A stretch of 64,000 nt of DNA from contig NZ_SMOD01000038.1 of the NCBI RefSeq assembly GCF_004353905.1, positions 1 to 64,000 of the forward strand, in the 5' to 3' direction. Both the position numbers and the translations under genes were made by a program. This document shows, piece after piece, positions 25,637 through 33,920 of this stretch; within the stretch, counting starts at the first letter, position 1, and each line of letters opens with the position of its first letter. This DNA is from Paraburkholderia guartelaensis. Lineage in GTDB: Bacteria; Pseudomonadota; Gammaproteobacteria; Burkholderiales; Burkholderiaceae. The notes beneath the pieces are model-generated. The model was not told the DNA's origin and did no database searches. It saw only the letters and a list, made by a program, of their open reading frames with translations.

Positions 25637-26674
25637 ATGAAGTATCGCGGTGTCGTTTATGACGTAGGGCTGAGGTTTGTTTCGGATCAGCCCTATTCGG
25701 TCGAGCCGTTCAGCCACGCTCTGGCCGAACATGATATGAATACAATCGCCACCGGTCTCCACGCTAATGCTGTGCGCATCGAGGGCGAAGAGATTCAACG
25801 CCTGGTCACTACAGCGCGCATCGCCAATGCTGCTGGCCTAACCGTCTTCTTCAATCCATGGAAGATGAACGTGCCGACTCGCGAGCTTCCCGATTATTTC
25901 GCGGAAGCGGCGCGCGCAGCTGAGGAGCTCCGCAGGGACGGTGTTGACATTGTCTTTGTTTGCGGCTGTGAAATCACCCTGTTCAACGACGGGATACTGC
26001 CTGGTGCAACATTGATGGAACGCGTTGCCTGGCTTGGTTCCCAGGCTGCCGACGCAACCGGGCCCAAAGTCCCGGCTGTCTTTCAGGAGAAGTCCACGAT
26101 GCTCCATGACGCCCTCACGGCCATCACAGCCGCCGTCAGGGCAGAATTCAGCGGGCCGGTGACCTACTCTTCCGGCACGTGGGAGAACGTCGACTGGAGC
26201 CTGTTCGACGTTGTTGGTGTCGACTACTACCGAAATGGGGAGACGGCGAGCGAGTACGTCGCCGGTCTCGATCGCTTCCGAATCGGCAAACCCCTTGTCG
26301 TTATGGAGGTCGGCTCGTGCGCCTATGAGGGGGCCGCTGCCCGCGGCGCTGGCGGCTTTATGCTATTGGAGGGGCAAAACCCTGACGGCACGGGAAAGTT
26401 CGTCAACAATATTGTTCCCACGCGAAGCGAACGAGAACAAGCCGAATATGTGCAAGAACAACTGGAACTCCTGTCGGGCGCAGAAGTGGATGGCGTCTTC
26501 ATCTACGTCTTTTCGTTCCCGAGCTATCGCTTCGGCGAAGGGGCACGAGACCTGGACATGATGAGCTTCTCCCTGGTCAAGACCTTTCCCGACGGCGACC
26601 CGAGATCAAACCAAATGCCGCCTTGGGCGCCAAAAGCCGCATTTCACCGCGTTGCTGACTTTTTCCAGCGCTAG
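25637..26674 (+). CDS. Glycoside-hydrolase-like TIM-barrel protein
   Basis: 345 residues from MKYRGVVYDVG at 25637 (AAAAGG just before). The fold reads as a (beta/alpha)8 barrel: NAVRIEG at strand 2, LTVFFNPW at 3, DIVFVCGCEITLF at 4, TYSSGTWENVDW and DVVGVDYYRN at 5-6, PLVVMEVGSCAYEG at 7, GVFIYVFSFPSYRFG at 8. Glutamates at strand 4 (E112) and strand 7 (E224) are placed like the acid/base and nucleophile of clan GH-A glycosidases. Pipelines often call relatives abortive infection protein, without clear basis. No signal peptide, so it would act in the cytoplasm. It lies downstream of the ABM gene and may release a sugar from an imported glycoside. Confidence 0.6.
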   Translation: MKYRGVVYDVGLRFVSDQPYSVEPFSHALAEHDMNTIATGLHANAVRIEGEEIQRLVTTARIANAAGLTVFFNPWKMNVPTRELPDYFAEAARAAEELRRDGVDIVFVCGCEITLFNDGILPGATLMERVAWLGSQAADATGPKVPAVFQEKSTMLHDALTAITAAVRAEFSGPVTYSSGTWENVDWSLFDVVGVDYYRNGETASEYVAGLDRFRIGKPLVVMEVGSCAYEGAAARGAGGFMLLEGQNPDGTGKFVNNIVPTRSEREQAEYVQEQLELLSGAEVDGVFIYVFSFPSYRFGEGARDLDMMSFSLVKTFPDGDPRSNQMPPWAPKAAFHRVADFFQR

Positions 26675-26880
26675 GGAAGGCCTGCGAAAGTTCTGGCGTT
26701 GAAGTTCAATTCGCCTATCCTGGCGGAAGGCGAGTTAAAGGATATCGTCGACGACACAGTTCGTTCGTGGTCTGGTCCTTTAAGTTCAATGTCAACCAGA
26801 AGAGCCAAACAGCAAGCCACTGATTCCTTAAGAAATTTATTAAGGGCCCCATGGCAAGGCCAGACAGTGCCGAGGCGCGT

Positions 26881-26918
26881 CTAACCGGAAACCTGCACGA
26901 AAATCAAAGGCACACCTG
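26881..26918 (+). repeat. 38 bp dispersed repeat, copy 2
   Basis: Same 38 bases as 8634-8671 with one mismatch. It again begins on a TAA stop, and its right end runs straight into the helicase remnant: AAAGGCACA fits the family KGT, but an extra C breaks the frame before LQQYAGRLHR. Confidence 0.75.
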
Positions 26919-26921
26919 CAG

Positions 26922-27101
26922 CAGTATGCTGGCCGGCTGCATCGCGAGCATTCGGGTAAAACTGGCGTACGGGTGATTGACTATGTCGACGGAGGTCACC
27001 CGGCACTAAACCGTATGTGGGAGAAACGTCAGCGGGGATACCGCGCGATGGGCTACCAGGTACGCGAGGCCGGAGACGGACAGCAACTTGAGCTTGCCTG
27101 A
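26922..27101 (+). pseudogene. C-terminal remnant of a DEAD/DEAH-box helicase
   Basis: The open frame reads QYAGRLHREHSGKTGVRVID, then YVDGGHPALNRMWEKRQRGY and RAMGYQV, ending at a TGA at 27099-27101. This is motif VI (QYAGRLHR with arginine fingers) and the C-terminal tail of superfamily 2 helicases of the kind found in mobile and defence islands. Nothing of the ATPase core is present upstream, so only about 60 codons remain. It is a dead fragment left by a deletion or recombination at the adjoining repeat. Confidence 0.75.
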
Positions 27102-27349
27102 ATCCAGCGAGCCAGGCTGCAATCCGAACCGCCTCCGGTTATGCGCCTTCCAGCGTTCGCGTCAGCATGCCTGCCCTTCCCCATGTCAATCGCCCATCGC
27201 GCACGGCATTCAGTGCACCGAACCCAGTGGACACAATATGGATACCAAAATAATCTATCACCCTGCCTATTCTGAATAACGAGCGCGTCAGTACCCAATG
27301 CGGCCAAACTTGCCCTTCGGAAGCGAACGTCGAGACGCCGGCGGCGATC

Positions 27350-27480
27350 ATCCAGGCGATTGGGACAATGTCGAACGCTACTTCGCGCTGACTGACAGCG
27401 ACATCGCCGCGCTTAACGAGCGTTTCCGGCACGATCGGCGCGCTGGCGCTGCCATCCAGTTGGTGTTTCTGCCGGCCATG
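27350..27480 (+). pseudogene. Possible Tn3-family transposase N-terminal fragment (DUF4158-like)
   Basis: Inside a plus-strand open frame the segment WDNVERYFALTDSDIAALNE, then RFRHDRRAGAAIQLVFL resembles the N-terminal DUF4158 pattern of Tn3-type transposases (RYFTLS..D...I...R....RLG.A.QL..LR). The match lasts about 40 residues and then ends. No inverted repeats or resolvase are visible. Treat as a weak family assignment. Confidence 0.4.
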
Positions 27481-27690
27481 GCTTTCATCTCTCGCAGGAA
27501 CGGTGTACGTCAGCCGGAAGCCAGGCGTCGAGGCGAGCCGGCCGATGGATAGCTTGACGTTGATCCAGGTCTGTCACAAAGCGGGAAAGAGGGCAACCAC
27601 CACCGGGTGCCAAGTCAAACTCAGGATGCTGGAACACGTCGTGCTTGCTAAACCTGGTGCCCCTCTTCCATCGCACTCGGGAGACCTGTC

Positions 27691-28141
27691 ATGCAAACCG
27701 GACTCACCACTGGTTTTTCGCACGTCAAGCCGCAGGACACGGCATTCACGCGCGGTGGGCTGCGCGATTTCCTTGTCTATCGTGATCTGGAAATCGTCAG
27801 GGTCACAAGGTGGTCGCGCAACTTTTTAGGGCAAATCTTGCGCCAAAGTTGGGCGCGGGCTGCCACCGGCATGAAGCAGATTTTCATATCGTCAGCACGC
27901 CCCAAGACGGGGCGAGCTTCGTGTACGCCGACAAGGAAACGCTCGTCGAAGCGGGCGATTGCGTGCATCAGGCGCCGTCCGCTTCGAACACGCGCCAGAC
28001 ATGGAGTACATCGAAATCGTGAGCCCTGCCGAATTCAGATCGGTAGACGTGGAAGCGCCGTGCCGGCGCGCAGGTAAGTATAAAGCGGCAGCAAGCGACA
28101 CCCTGACGCATGCACAAGCTTGCCGCTGCACGTACAGTTGA
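27691..28141 (+). pseudogene. Cupin-domain protein, broken by frameshifts
   Basis: Three consecutive plus-strand frames make one cupin protein: MQTGLTTGFSHVKPQDTAF and RGGLRDFLVYRDLEI in frame one (from 27691), NLAPKLGAGCHRHEADFHIV with ADKETLVEAGDCVHQ in the second, and PDMEYIEIVSPAEFRSVDVE in the third. The barrel signature (H.H.AD.HIV) is kept but the frame changes near 27800 and 27960. GGAGA precedes the ATG. The original was a small cupin enzyme or sensor of about 125 residues. Two independent frameshifts argue for real decay rather than one sequencing error. Confidence 0.75.
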
Positions 28142-28198
28142 TATGTCCGCCGACTACTGTGGCGGGTCACGAAGCCATGAACACGACCGGAGAGATTC

Positions 28199-28576
28199 AT
28201 GCGCATCACGCTCCATCTCTGCACCTTCGACCGCCTTGACCCGAATGCCTATGCGATCCTTTGGCTCGACAACGACACCCACAAGTGGTCGCGCGAAGGT
28301 CATGCCGGTCTCCAATTCCCCGACTGGGGAAAGCTGCGGATCGATGCTCGCGGCACGCTGGTGTGCGACCAGCATAGTGCGCGCCCCCTGTTCATCCTCG
28401 ACGGTCTCGCTGTGGAAGCCCAAACTGGCCCGTTCGAGGGGGAATCAGGCGAGGCACTCTGGTGCTGCAGTGAACGCGACAGCGGATCGGGCGTTGCAGG
28501 GCACTGGCATGTGCAGTGCGTCGACAAGGACACCGTGCTTGCCGAGCACAGCGTGTTTGCTGAGGCCGAGGTCTGA
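28199..28576 (+). CDS. Hypothetical protein
   Basis: 125 residues, no signal peptide or membrane helix. The sequence is rich in tryptophan and beta strands: MRITLHLCTFDRLDPNAYAI, WLDNDTHKW, GLQFPDWGKLRIDARGTLVCD, GHWHVQCVDKDTVLAEHSVFAEAEV. CGGAGAG lies 6 bases ahead of the ATG. I do not recognise the family. Codon use fits the host, so it is likely a real gene. Neighbours give no clue. Confidence 0.65.
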   Translation: MRITLHLCTFDRLDPNAYAILWLDNDTHKWSREGHAGLQFPDWGKLRIDARGTLVCDQHSARPLFILDGLAVEAQTGPFEGESGEALWCCSERDSGSGVAGHWHVQCVDKDTVLAEHSVFAEAEV

Positions 28577-29059
28577 CCTCGGACGCGCCTTCGCCTGGTT
28601 GCATGCGAGTCTTCGGTGAAGCCCTGAAAGCCCGTGTGAGCGGGCTCGAACTATTCCAGTTCCGGCGTGACGCGTCTGGTTAGCGCTTTGGACAAAGGAT
28701 GCCAACGTGCAAATCGACCAACTCCTGCCGATGACACCAACTGCCTTTCGAGCATCGTGCTCAATAACGGCCTCACCCCGGCGCAAGCTGCTCTCCGCGA
28801 CACGGGTTGCGCATCGAGCCCACTTCGCCGCCCTCCTCGCCCAGCCGGACCGCCGAGCCTGAATTTGAAGGCCCAGCGTTGAACGGCGCAGATGCCAACA
28901 ACATCTCTCCACGCAATAGCCGTCTTGACAATCAAACCTCACAATCCGCGTGTGGTTAAAACGTCAAAGCCAGGCGGTCGTATTTTGAAATGTATTTTTT
29001 GATGGCCATCATAGGGCAACGAGCCTTGAATCGGGTTTGAAGCCAAATGGAGGCATATC
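28577..29059. other. 483 bp without a convincing gene
   Basis: Short open frames on both strands (60-165 codons) have no start signals or family patterns. The last 100 bases are AT-rich (TTTTGAAATGTATTTTTTGA) and probably contain the promoter for the next small gene. Confidence 0.5.
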
Positions 29060-29407
29060 ATGGGCAGCGCGCTGGTTTGGGCAGCAATCCCTCACAACAG
29101 TGATGGGGTCGTGTTTCAGGTTCGCGTGATTCGCGGACTTCAACGCTTTCATATCTCACGCCGGGCGCTTGAGGAAGCTTTCGACTTGGCACCTCATACA
29201 TCGGATGCAGGTCAGCTCGAACTCTTTTATCAGCACATGACTCACATCCTGATGCGCGCCATGCGGAAACGTCCGATTGCGGGCGCAGACACCGCTGCGC
29301 TTCAGACTGCCGATTTCAGCAGCGTGCCGACCGGGCGAACCCATAGCGGTATTTATGGGTTGAAGTGGAGGCGTCCATCGTCAAAAGACATCCGAAGGCA
29401 CGTTTGA
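29060..29407 (+). CDS. Hypothetical protein, possibly DUF1488-like
   Basis: 115 residues. GGAGG is 6-10 bases before the ATG. The N-terminal half (SDGVVFQVRVIRGLQRFHIS followed by RRALEEAFDL) resembles the short DUF1488 pattern of small Proteobacterial proteins, followed by a helix with FYQHMTHILMRAMRKRP. The C-terminus is basic and short. Function is unknown. It is the last gene before the sulfur island and is convergent with the TauD-type gene. Confidence 0.6.
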   Translation: MGSALVWAAIPHNSDGVVFQVRVIRGLQRFHISRRALEEAFDLAPHTSDAGQLELFYQHMTHILMRAMRKRPIAGADTAALQTADFSSVPTGRTHSGIYGLKWRRPSSKDIRRHV

Positions 29408-29437
29408 AACAGACTTCGCCTGAATTCACATGCTGGA

Positions 29438-30385
29438 TCAGTTCAACGCCATAGCCGCCGCCGCTCCCACTGGCGAGCCCTGCAACGCAACGGACGGCCT
29501 CCCATCAACCCCAACAGGAACGTCGCCGACGAGCGTGGTGCGGTAAAGCTGTCGGTCAACGTCGAGATCAAATATATCCGTTGGCGCAAGATGCGCTGTC
29601 GATCGATTGTCCCAGAATGCCACGCTGCCGGGCTCCCATTTGAACCGCACCGTGAAATCGGAGCGCGTGACATGCTCCCAAAGCAGTTCGAGCAGGACCT
29701 GGCTCTCGCGCGGCGCAAGCCCGACGACCTCCTTCAGGAAGCCGGGGCTCACGTAAAGCGCGCGCTCCCCCGTCTCCGGGTGCACGCGCACCAGTGGATG
29801 CTCGCTCACAAGCGTCTGGTCCTTGACGGCCTTGTCGAACGCGTCTGTGCCTCGCGCACCCTGCGGCGCAGCGAAGCGATGCACGCCGCGCAGTCCGTCG
29901 ACGAAAGCGCGCAGCGGCGCGGAGAGCTTCTCATAGGCAACAACGAGATTGGTCCACTGCGTGTCGCCACCGAATGGCGGGATCGTCACGCCGCGCAGGA
30001 TCGACGCAAAAGGTGGGTTGACCGCTGCTGTTACATCGGTATGCCAGCCTGTCCATGGTCGCAGAAGTGGCTCTCCCTCGAAGCGCGTCGCCTTGCGAAA
30101 CTTGGAAATCGAATAGATCTGCGGGTGTCCTTCGACGTGACCGAATACGGGATGCCCGACGGTCAACTCGCCGAACTGTGCTGAAAAGGCCACGTGCTGT
30201 TCATGACTGAGGAACTGCTCGCGGAAAAAGATAACGCGCCATTCGAGCAACGCGCCGCGGATAGCCTTGATCTGCGCTTGTGTCAGGGGCCGGGAAAGAT
30301 CGACACCGCTGATTTCGGCGCCAATATGGGCTGAAAGCGGCCGGACAACGATCTGGGCTTCTTCTGGGACGACGGCTGTGTTCAT
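29438..30385 (-). CDS. TauD/TfdA-family 2-oxoglutarate dioxygenase (sulfonate/sulfate ester desulfonation)
   Basis: 315 residues from MNTAVVPEEA at 30385. Fe(II)/2-oxoglutarate enzyme that hydroxylates the carbon next to sulfur and releases sulfite. The facial triad is H115-x-D117 (GWHTDVT) and H265 (STAHLA); the 2-oxoglutarate arginine lies downstream in the RQLYRTT region. N-terminal VRPLSAHIGAEISGVDLS is the family's opening strand pair. It is the last gene of a minus-strand operon with a CUT2 ABC transporter, an SfnB-type flavoprotein and a binding protein. The exact substrate (taurine, other alkanesulfonate or an alkyl sulfate) is not decided by sequence. Confidence 0.92.
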   Translation of the reverse strand: MNTAVVPEEAQIVVRPLSAHIGAEISGVDLSRPLTQAQIKAIRGALLEWRVIFFREQFLSHEQHVAFSAQFGELTVGHPVFGHVEGHPQIYSISKFRKATRFEGEPLLRPWTGWHTDVTAAVNPPFASILRGVTIPPFGGDTQWTNLVVAYEKLSAPLRAFVDGLRGVHRFAAPQGARGTDAFDKAVKDQTLVSEHPLVRVHPETGERALYVSPGFLKEVVGLAPRESQVLLELLWEHVTRSDFTVRFKWEPGSVAFWDNRSTAHLAPTDIFDLDVDRQLYRTTLVGDVPVGVDGRPSVALQGSPVGAAAAMALN

Positions 30386-30473
30386 GATGATTTCCGGTTG
30401 AAAGCGTAATACGCGCTCCGATGAGTCAGATCGAAAGAAGCGCAATGACTATCGTCGAGCGCCCCAATCAAGG

Positions 30474-31532
30474 TCACTGTTCGACGGGAATCCAGGCCGC
30501 CGTCGCGGCATCGCTGGCCCGGAACGCCGGGAATTTCGCCCCCAGTTCCGCGATGGTGTGGATATCGTTCTTCACCAGATCGTCGCGCGTGACGAGCGTG
30601 GGCTTCACGAGGATGTGATGCTCGAGCGATTGCCCGGCCACGTCGAGCGCCGCGGCGCGCACCGACACGGCGCCCACTACGGCGGGGTTGGTCGCCGCGG
30701 TGGCGACCCACGCGCTGTTCGGCGCGCGAATCGCCTCGATGTCTGCGGTCGAGATGTCCGCGCTGTAGATCCGCAGCTTGCTCGCCACATTCGATTCATT
30801 CGCCGCGAGATTGGCGCCGCGCGCAAATTCGTCATAGGGGGCAATGACCACGCGGATATCCGGATGGGCGCGGTAGGCGGCTGCGGCCTGATTGGCAACC
30901 GACTGCGCGATCGGATTGTCCACGGTGCCCCAGTGCGCCTTTTCCCGGACGCCGGGGTGATCGCGCTTGAACGCCTGCCAGACGGCGTCGCGCCGGTCGA
31001 GCGGCGCAAAGCCCGCTACGTACACATAGCCCGCCGAAAACGCGTTGCCATTGTCCTTGACGGCCTGCGTCAGCAGCAGCGAAGCCAGGTCGTGATCGCT
31101 CTGCTCGATTTGCGGGACCTTCGGATTGGCCAGATTGACGTCAAACGCGACGACCTTGATGCCCTTGTCGAGCGCCTGCTGCACGACATCCTTGAGCGAC
31201 TCGGGCAAGCCGTGATTGACGATGATCGCCGACACGCCCAGATTGATGGCCTGCTGGATCTGGTCGCGCTGCTCTGCCGCGTCCTGGCGCCCTTCGTAAA
31301 TGCGCAGGTCGATGCCGAGCGCCTTCGCCTGCTTCTGCGCGCCCGCCTCGTAGGCCTGGAAGAAGTCGCCCTCCGAAAGATAATTGACCAGCGCGATCTT
31401 GACGCCGCCTTTGTCGAACGGCGCGGGGGCGCCAGCCAGTGCAGCGGCCTGCGCCGTCAGCGTGCCGAACAGGCCCGCCGTGCAGAGCGCCAGTGCGCCG
31501 TTGCGAATGAGCCGTTGAATCGATGTCTTCAT
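30474..31532 (-). CDS. Periplasmic binding protein of RbsB/sugar type in a sulfur operon
   Basis: 352 residues with a signal peptide (MKTSIQRLIRNGALALCTAG..., cleavage near AQAA, residue ~30). Type I periplasmic-binding fold: GVKIALVNYLSEGDFFQAYEAGAQKQAKALG, RDQIQQAINLGVSAIIVNHG, GYVYVAGFAPLDRRDAVWQAF, and a C-terminal VTRDDLVKNDIHTIAEL. This is the sugar-binding class, yet its operon partners are an SfnB-type flavoprotein and TauD, so the ligand is more likely a sulfonate or sulfur-bearing sugar such as sulfoquinovose-like compounds. That is inference. It pairs with the permease and ATPase at 32862-35404. Confidence 0.9.
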   Translation of the reverse strand: MKTSIQRLIRNGALALCTAGLFGTLTAQAAALAGAPAPFDKGGVKIALVNYLSEGDFFQAYEAGAQKQAKALGIDLRIYEGRQDAAEQRDQIQQAINLGVSAIIVNHGLPESLKDVVQQALDKGIKVVAFDVNLANPKVPQIEQSDHDLASLLLTQAVKDNGNAFSAGYVYVAGFAPLDRRDAVWQAFKRDHPGVREKAHWGTVDNPIAQSVANQAAAAYRAHPDIRVVIAPYDEFARGANLAANESNVASKLRIYSADISTADIEAIRAPNSAWVATAATNPAVVGAVSVRAAALDVAGQSLEHHILVKPTLVTRDDLVKNDIHTIAELGAKFPAFRASDAATAAWIPVEQ

Positions 31533-31556
31533 AACGTTCCCGTTTGTGCGATGGGG

Positions 31557-32795
31557 TTAGTTCCAGGCGTGACGTGCTGGCTTGACGCCGTTGAGGTAGT
31601 AATTGCCAACGAGGTGATACTTCCAGCGCACCGGATCGTGCAGCGTGTGCGTTCGTGCGTTGCGCCAGTGGCGGTCGAGGTTGTGCACGTTCAGCGTCGA
31701 CTGTGTCCCGGCCAGCTCGAACAGCTTCTCGCCGGCCAGCAACGCAACTTGTGTCGTGAGCACCTTCGCCTCCCCCACGGCGACCGAGGCGCGCGCCACG
31801 TCGTCCTCCGTCGTCTCACCCTTTGCGGCGAGTTCATCGAGCACACGCGCCGCACGCTCGAGCAAGGCCTCGGCGGCATGCAACTGGATATGCAGATTGC
31901 CGACCTCGCGGATCGTCAGGGGGTCGTCGCTTGCACGGTCGACGCCGCTATCGACCCACGGCCGTGAGCGTGAGCGCACGAACGCGAGCGTGTCTTCGAT
32001 CGCCGCGCGGGCAATGCCTGCGTCGATGGCTGCCTGGATGATCTGCGAGAGCGGACCGTTGAGCGTGGGCTGCTCGGACACGCGATGCGCGGGCAACACG
32101 AGCCTTGCCGGCACGCGCACGTTGTCGAGCGTCACGGTGCCGCTAGCGGTGGTGCGCTGGCCGAAACCGGACCAGTCGTCCACCACGCTGAGCCCTTGCG
32201 TGCCGCGCGGAATATAGGCGAGCCAGCCCCTGCGGTCCTCGTCGAGCCCGAGTACGGGAACGTAGTGCGCGAACAGGGCGCCCGTCGAATAGAACTTGGT
32301 GCCGTCCACGACGTAGTGATCGCCGTCGCGGCGCACGCGCGTCTTCAGGTCGAGCACGTGTTTCGTACCCTTTTCCGAGAAGCCGTTGCCAAAGCGCTTG
32401 CCGGCGAGGACTTCGCCGAACAGCTCGCGCTTTTGCTCGTCGCTGCCGGTCAGCGTGATCACGTCGACGAGGCCGAAGTGATTCTGCGGCAGTTGCCCGA
32501 GCGACGGGTCCGCGGCCGAAATGATCTTGACGACCTCCGTGAGCGTGACGTTCGACACGCCGGCGCCGCCATACGCTTTGGGCACCGTGATACCCCATAG
32601 CCCCGAGCGCGAGAACCACTCGATCTCCTCGTGCGGCAGGCGCCGCTCGCTGTCGCGCTGCGCCGCGCCAACGGCCAGCCGCGCGGCCAGCTCCGTTGCG
32701 ACCGCAATCGCTTCGTTTTCCGTAGCAATCACATGCGTGGCTTCCGTTAAGGGAGCGGCGCCCAGTGTCTCGCTGCCTGCCAGTGTCTCTGCCAT
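31557..32795 (-). CDS. SfnB-family flavin monooxygenase (acyl-CoA dehydrogenase fold)
   Basis: 412 residues. The acyl-CoA-dehydrogenase-like fold (N-terminal helices, a central beta domain with FGNGFSEKGTKH and GTKFYSTGALFAHYV, C-terminal helices ending in HNLDRHWRNARTHTLHDP) is that of SfnB and DszC. These are reduced-flavin-dependent monooxygenases of organosulfur use under sulfur starvation, with the Tyr-Ser-Thr-Gly and HRNARTHT-type motifs of the group. GGAGCAAATC precedes the ATG at 32795. It sits between the permease and the binding protein of its operon. Confidence 0.9.
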   Translation of the reverse strand: MAETLAGSETLGAAPLTEATHVIATENEAIAVATELAARLAVGAAQRDSERRLPHEEIEWFSRSGLWGITVPKAYGGAGVSNVTLTEVVKIISAADPSLGQLPQNHFGLVDVITLTGSDEQKRELFGEVLAGKRFGNGFSEKGTKHVLDLKTRVRRDGDHYVVDGTKFYSTGALFAHYVPVLGLDEDRRGWLAYIPRGTQGLSVVDDWSGFGQRTTASGTVTLDNVRVPARLVLPAHRVSEQPTLNGPLSQIIQAAIDAGIARAAIEDTLAFVRSRSRPWVDSGVDRASDDPLTIREVGNLHIQLHAAEALLERAARVLDELAAKGETTEDDVARASVAVGEAKVLTTQVALLAGEKLFELAGTQSTLNVHNLDRHWRNARTHTLHDPVRWKYHLVGNYYLNGVKPARHAWN

Positions 32796-32861
32796 GATTT
32801 GCTCCGCTCGACCAGATTGTGTAGTTTTGCCAACAGCAACATTGCCGGACGTCTGCCGGCG

Positions 32862-33920
32862 TCAGTTGCGCCCTTCCGCCCGGCGCCCGATGCTGAACGT
32901 GAACGCCAGCGCCACGACCAGTAATGCGCCCTTGATGAAGTCCTGCAGGTAATACGGCGCGTTGAGCATCGTGAGACCGTTGAGCAGCACGCCGACGAAC
33001 ACCGCGCCGATCACCGTGCCCGGCACATTGGGCCGCTTCGCGCCCCACACGGCGTAGCCAACCAGCGCGGCCGCCACCGCATCGAGCAGCAACGAATGCC
33101 CCGCGCTCACGTCGCCTCGCCCCACGCGCGCGGCGATGAGCAACCCGCCGAGCGAGGCGATCGTCGCGGAAGCGACATAGGCCGCCAGCCGGTAGCGGGC
33201 CGTTGGCGCACCGGCCAGCCGGGCCGCCGTCTCGTTGCCGCCGATCGCATAGACCACCCGGCCCCAGCGCGTGGAGCCCATAACGAATGAGACGAGCACG
33301 GTCAGCACGAGCAGCACGATGACAGGCACCGGCACCACGTCGAAGAGGCGTGCGCGCCCTAGCGCGAGGAACGCGTCGGGGAACGTGCCGCTCGCTTCGG
33401 TGCCGTCGGGCAGGATCGTGCCGCTCGCAAGCGAGCGGCCGCCGGTGGGAATCAGTTGCAGGCCCGCAAGCAGGAAGAGCGTGCCGAGCGTCGCGAGCTG
33501 GTCCGGTACATGCAGGCGCGTGATCAGCAACCCGTTGAAGAGCCCCGCCGCCACGCCCAGCGCGAGACACGCGAGCACGGCTTCCCAGCCGTTGCCGTGC
33601 CAGACCACGAGCACATAGCTCGCGGCCATCTGCGCCGAGGCGGCGACGCTGCCCACGGAAAGATCGAAGCCGCCAGCGGCGAGAGTGATCGTCACGCCGA
33701 TGCCGAGCAGCGCGACGATGGAGACGGCCTGCAAGATGCTGAACAGGTTCGCGACATTCAGAAACGCAGGCTCGCGAACCGTGAAGATGACGCCGAGCGC
33801 GACGAGCACGAGCAGCAGCCCGCCGCGTTCGAGCGCAACGAAAAGGCTGTGCCGGCGCTGCCGGGTCGTGTCGCGCGTGGAAGCCTCGTGCGGTGCTGCC
33901 GTGGGTGTGATGGATCTCAT
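32862..33920 (-). CDS. CUT2 (sugar-type) ABC permease in the sulfur operon
   Basis: 352 residues, about ten hydrophobic helices, BPD_transp_2 family: NVANLFSILQAVSIVALLGIG, GGFDLSVGSVAASAQM, LFNGLLITRLHVPDQLATLGTLFLLAGLQ, GRVVYAIGGNETAARLAG. It overlaps the ATPase stop in an ATGA pair. The N-terminus has about 30 extra polar residues. It is the only permease of this transporter, so the channel would be a homodimer, unlike the two-permease system at 17.5-19.6 kb. Confidence 0.92.
   Translation of the reverse strand: MRSITPTAAPHEASTRDTTRQRRHSLFVALERGGLLLVLVALGVIFTVREPAFLNVANLFSILQAVSIVALLGIGVTITLAAGGFDLSVGSVAASAQMAASYVLVVWHGNGWEAVLACLALGVAAGLFNGLLITRLHVPDQLATLGTLFLLAGLQLIPTGGRSLASGTILPDGTEASGTFPDAFLALGRARLFDVVPVPVIVLLVLTVLVSFVMGSTRWGRVVYAIGGNETAARLAGAPTARYRLAAYVASATIASLGGLLIAARVGRGDVSAGHSLLLDAVAAALVGYAVWGAKRPNVPGTVIGAVFVGVLLNGLTMLNAPYYLQDFIKGALLVVALAFTFSIGRRAEGRN

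Larger units (their letters stand above)
26675..27690. other. About 1 kb of mobile-element and gene debris
   Basis: The stretch contains the second 38 bp repeat, a helicase C-terminus remnant and a possible transposase fragment, listed separately. The remainder (26675-26880, 27102-27340, 27480-27690) has only short open frames without start signals. Confidence 0.55.

Noticed and set aside
26699..26884. 61-codon frame after the glycosidase-like gene
   Set aside because: No start signal; lies in debris before the 38 bp repeat.
32143..33570. 475-codon open frame on the minus strand
   Set aside because: Shifted frame over the SfnB-like and permease genes; extreme arginine content.
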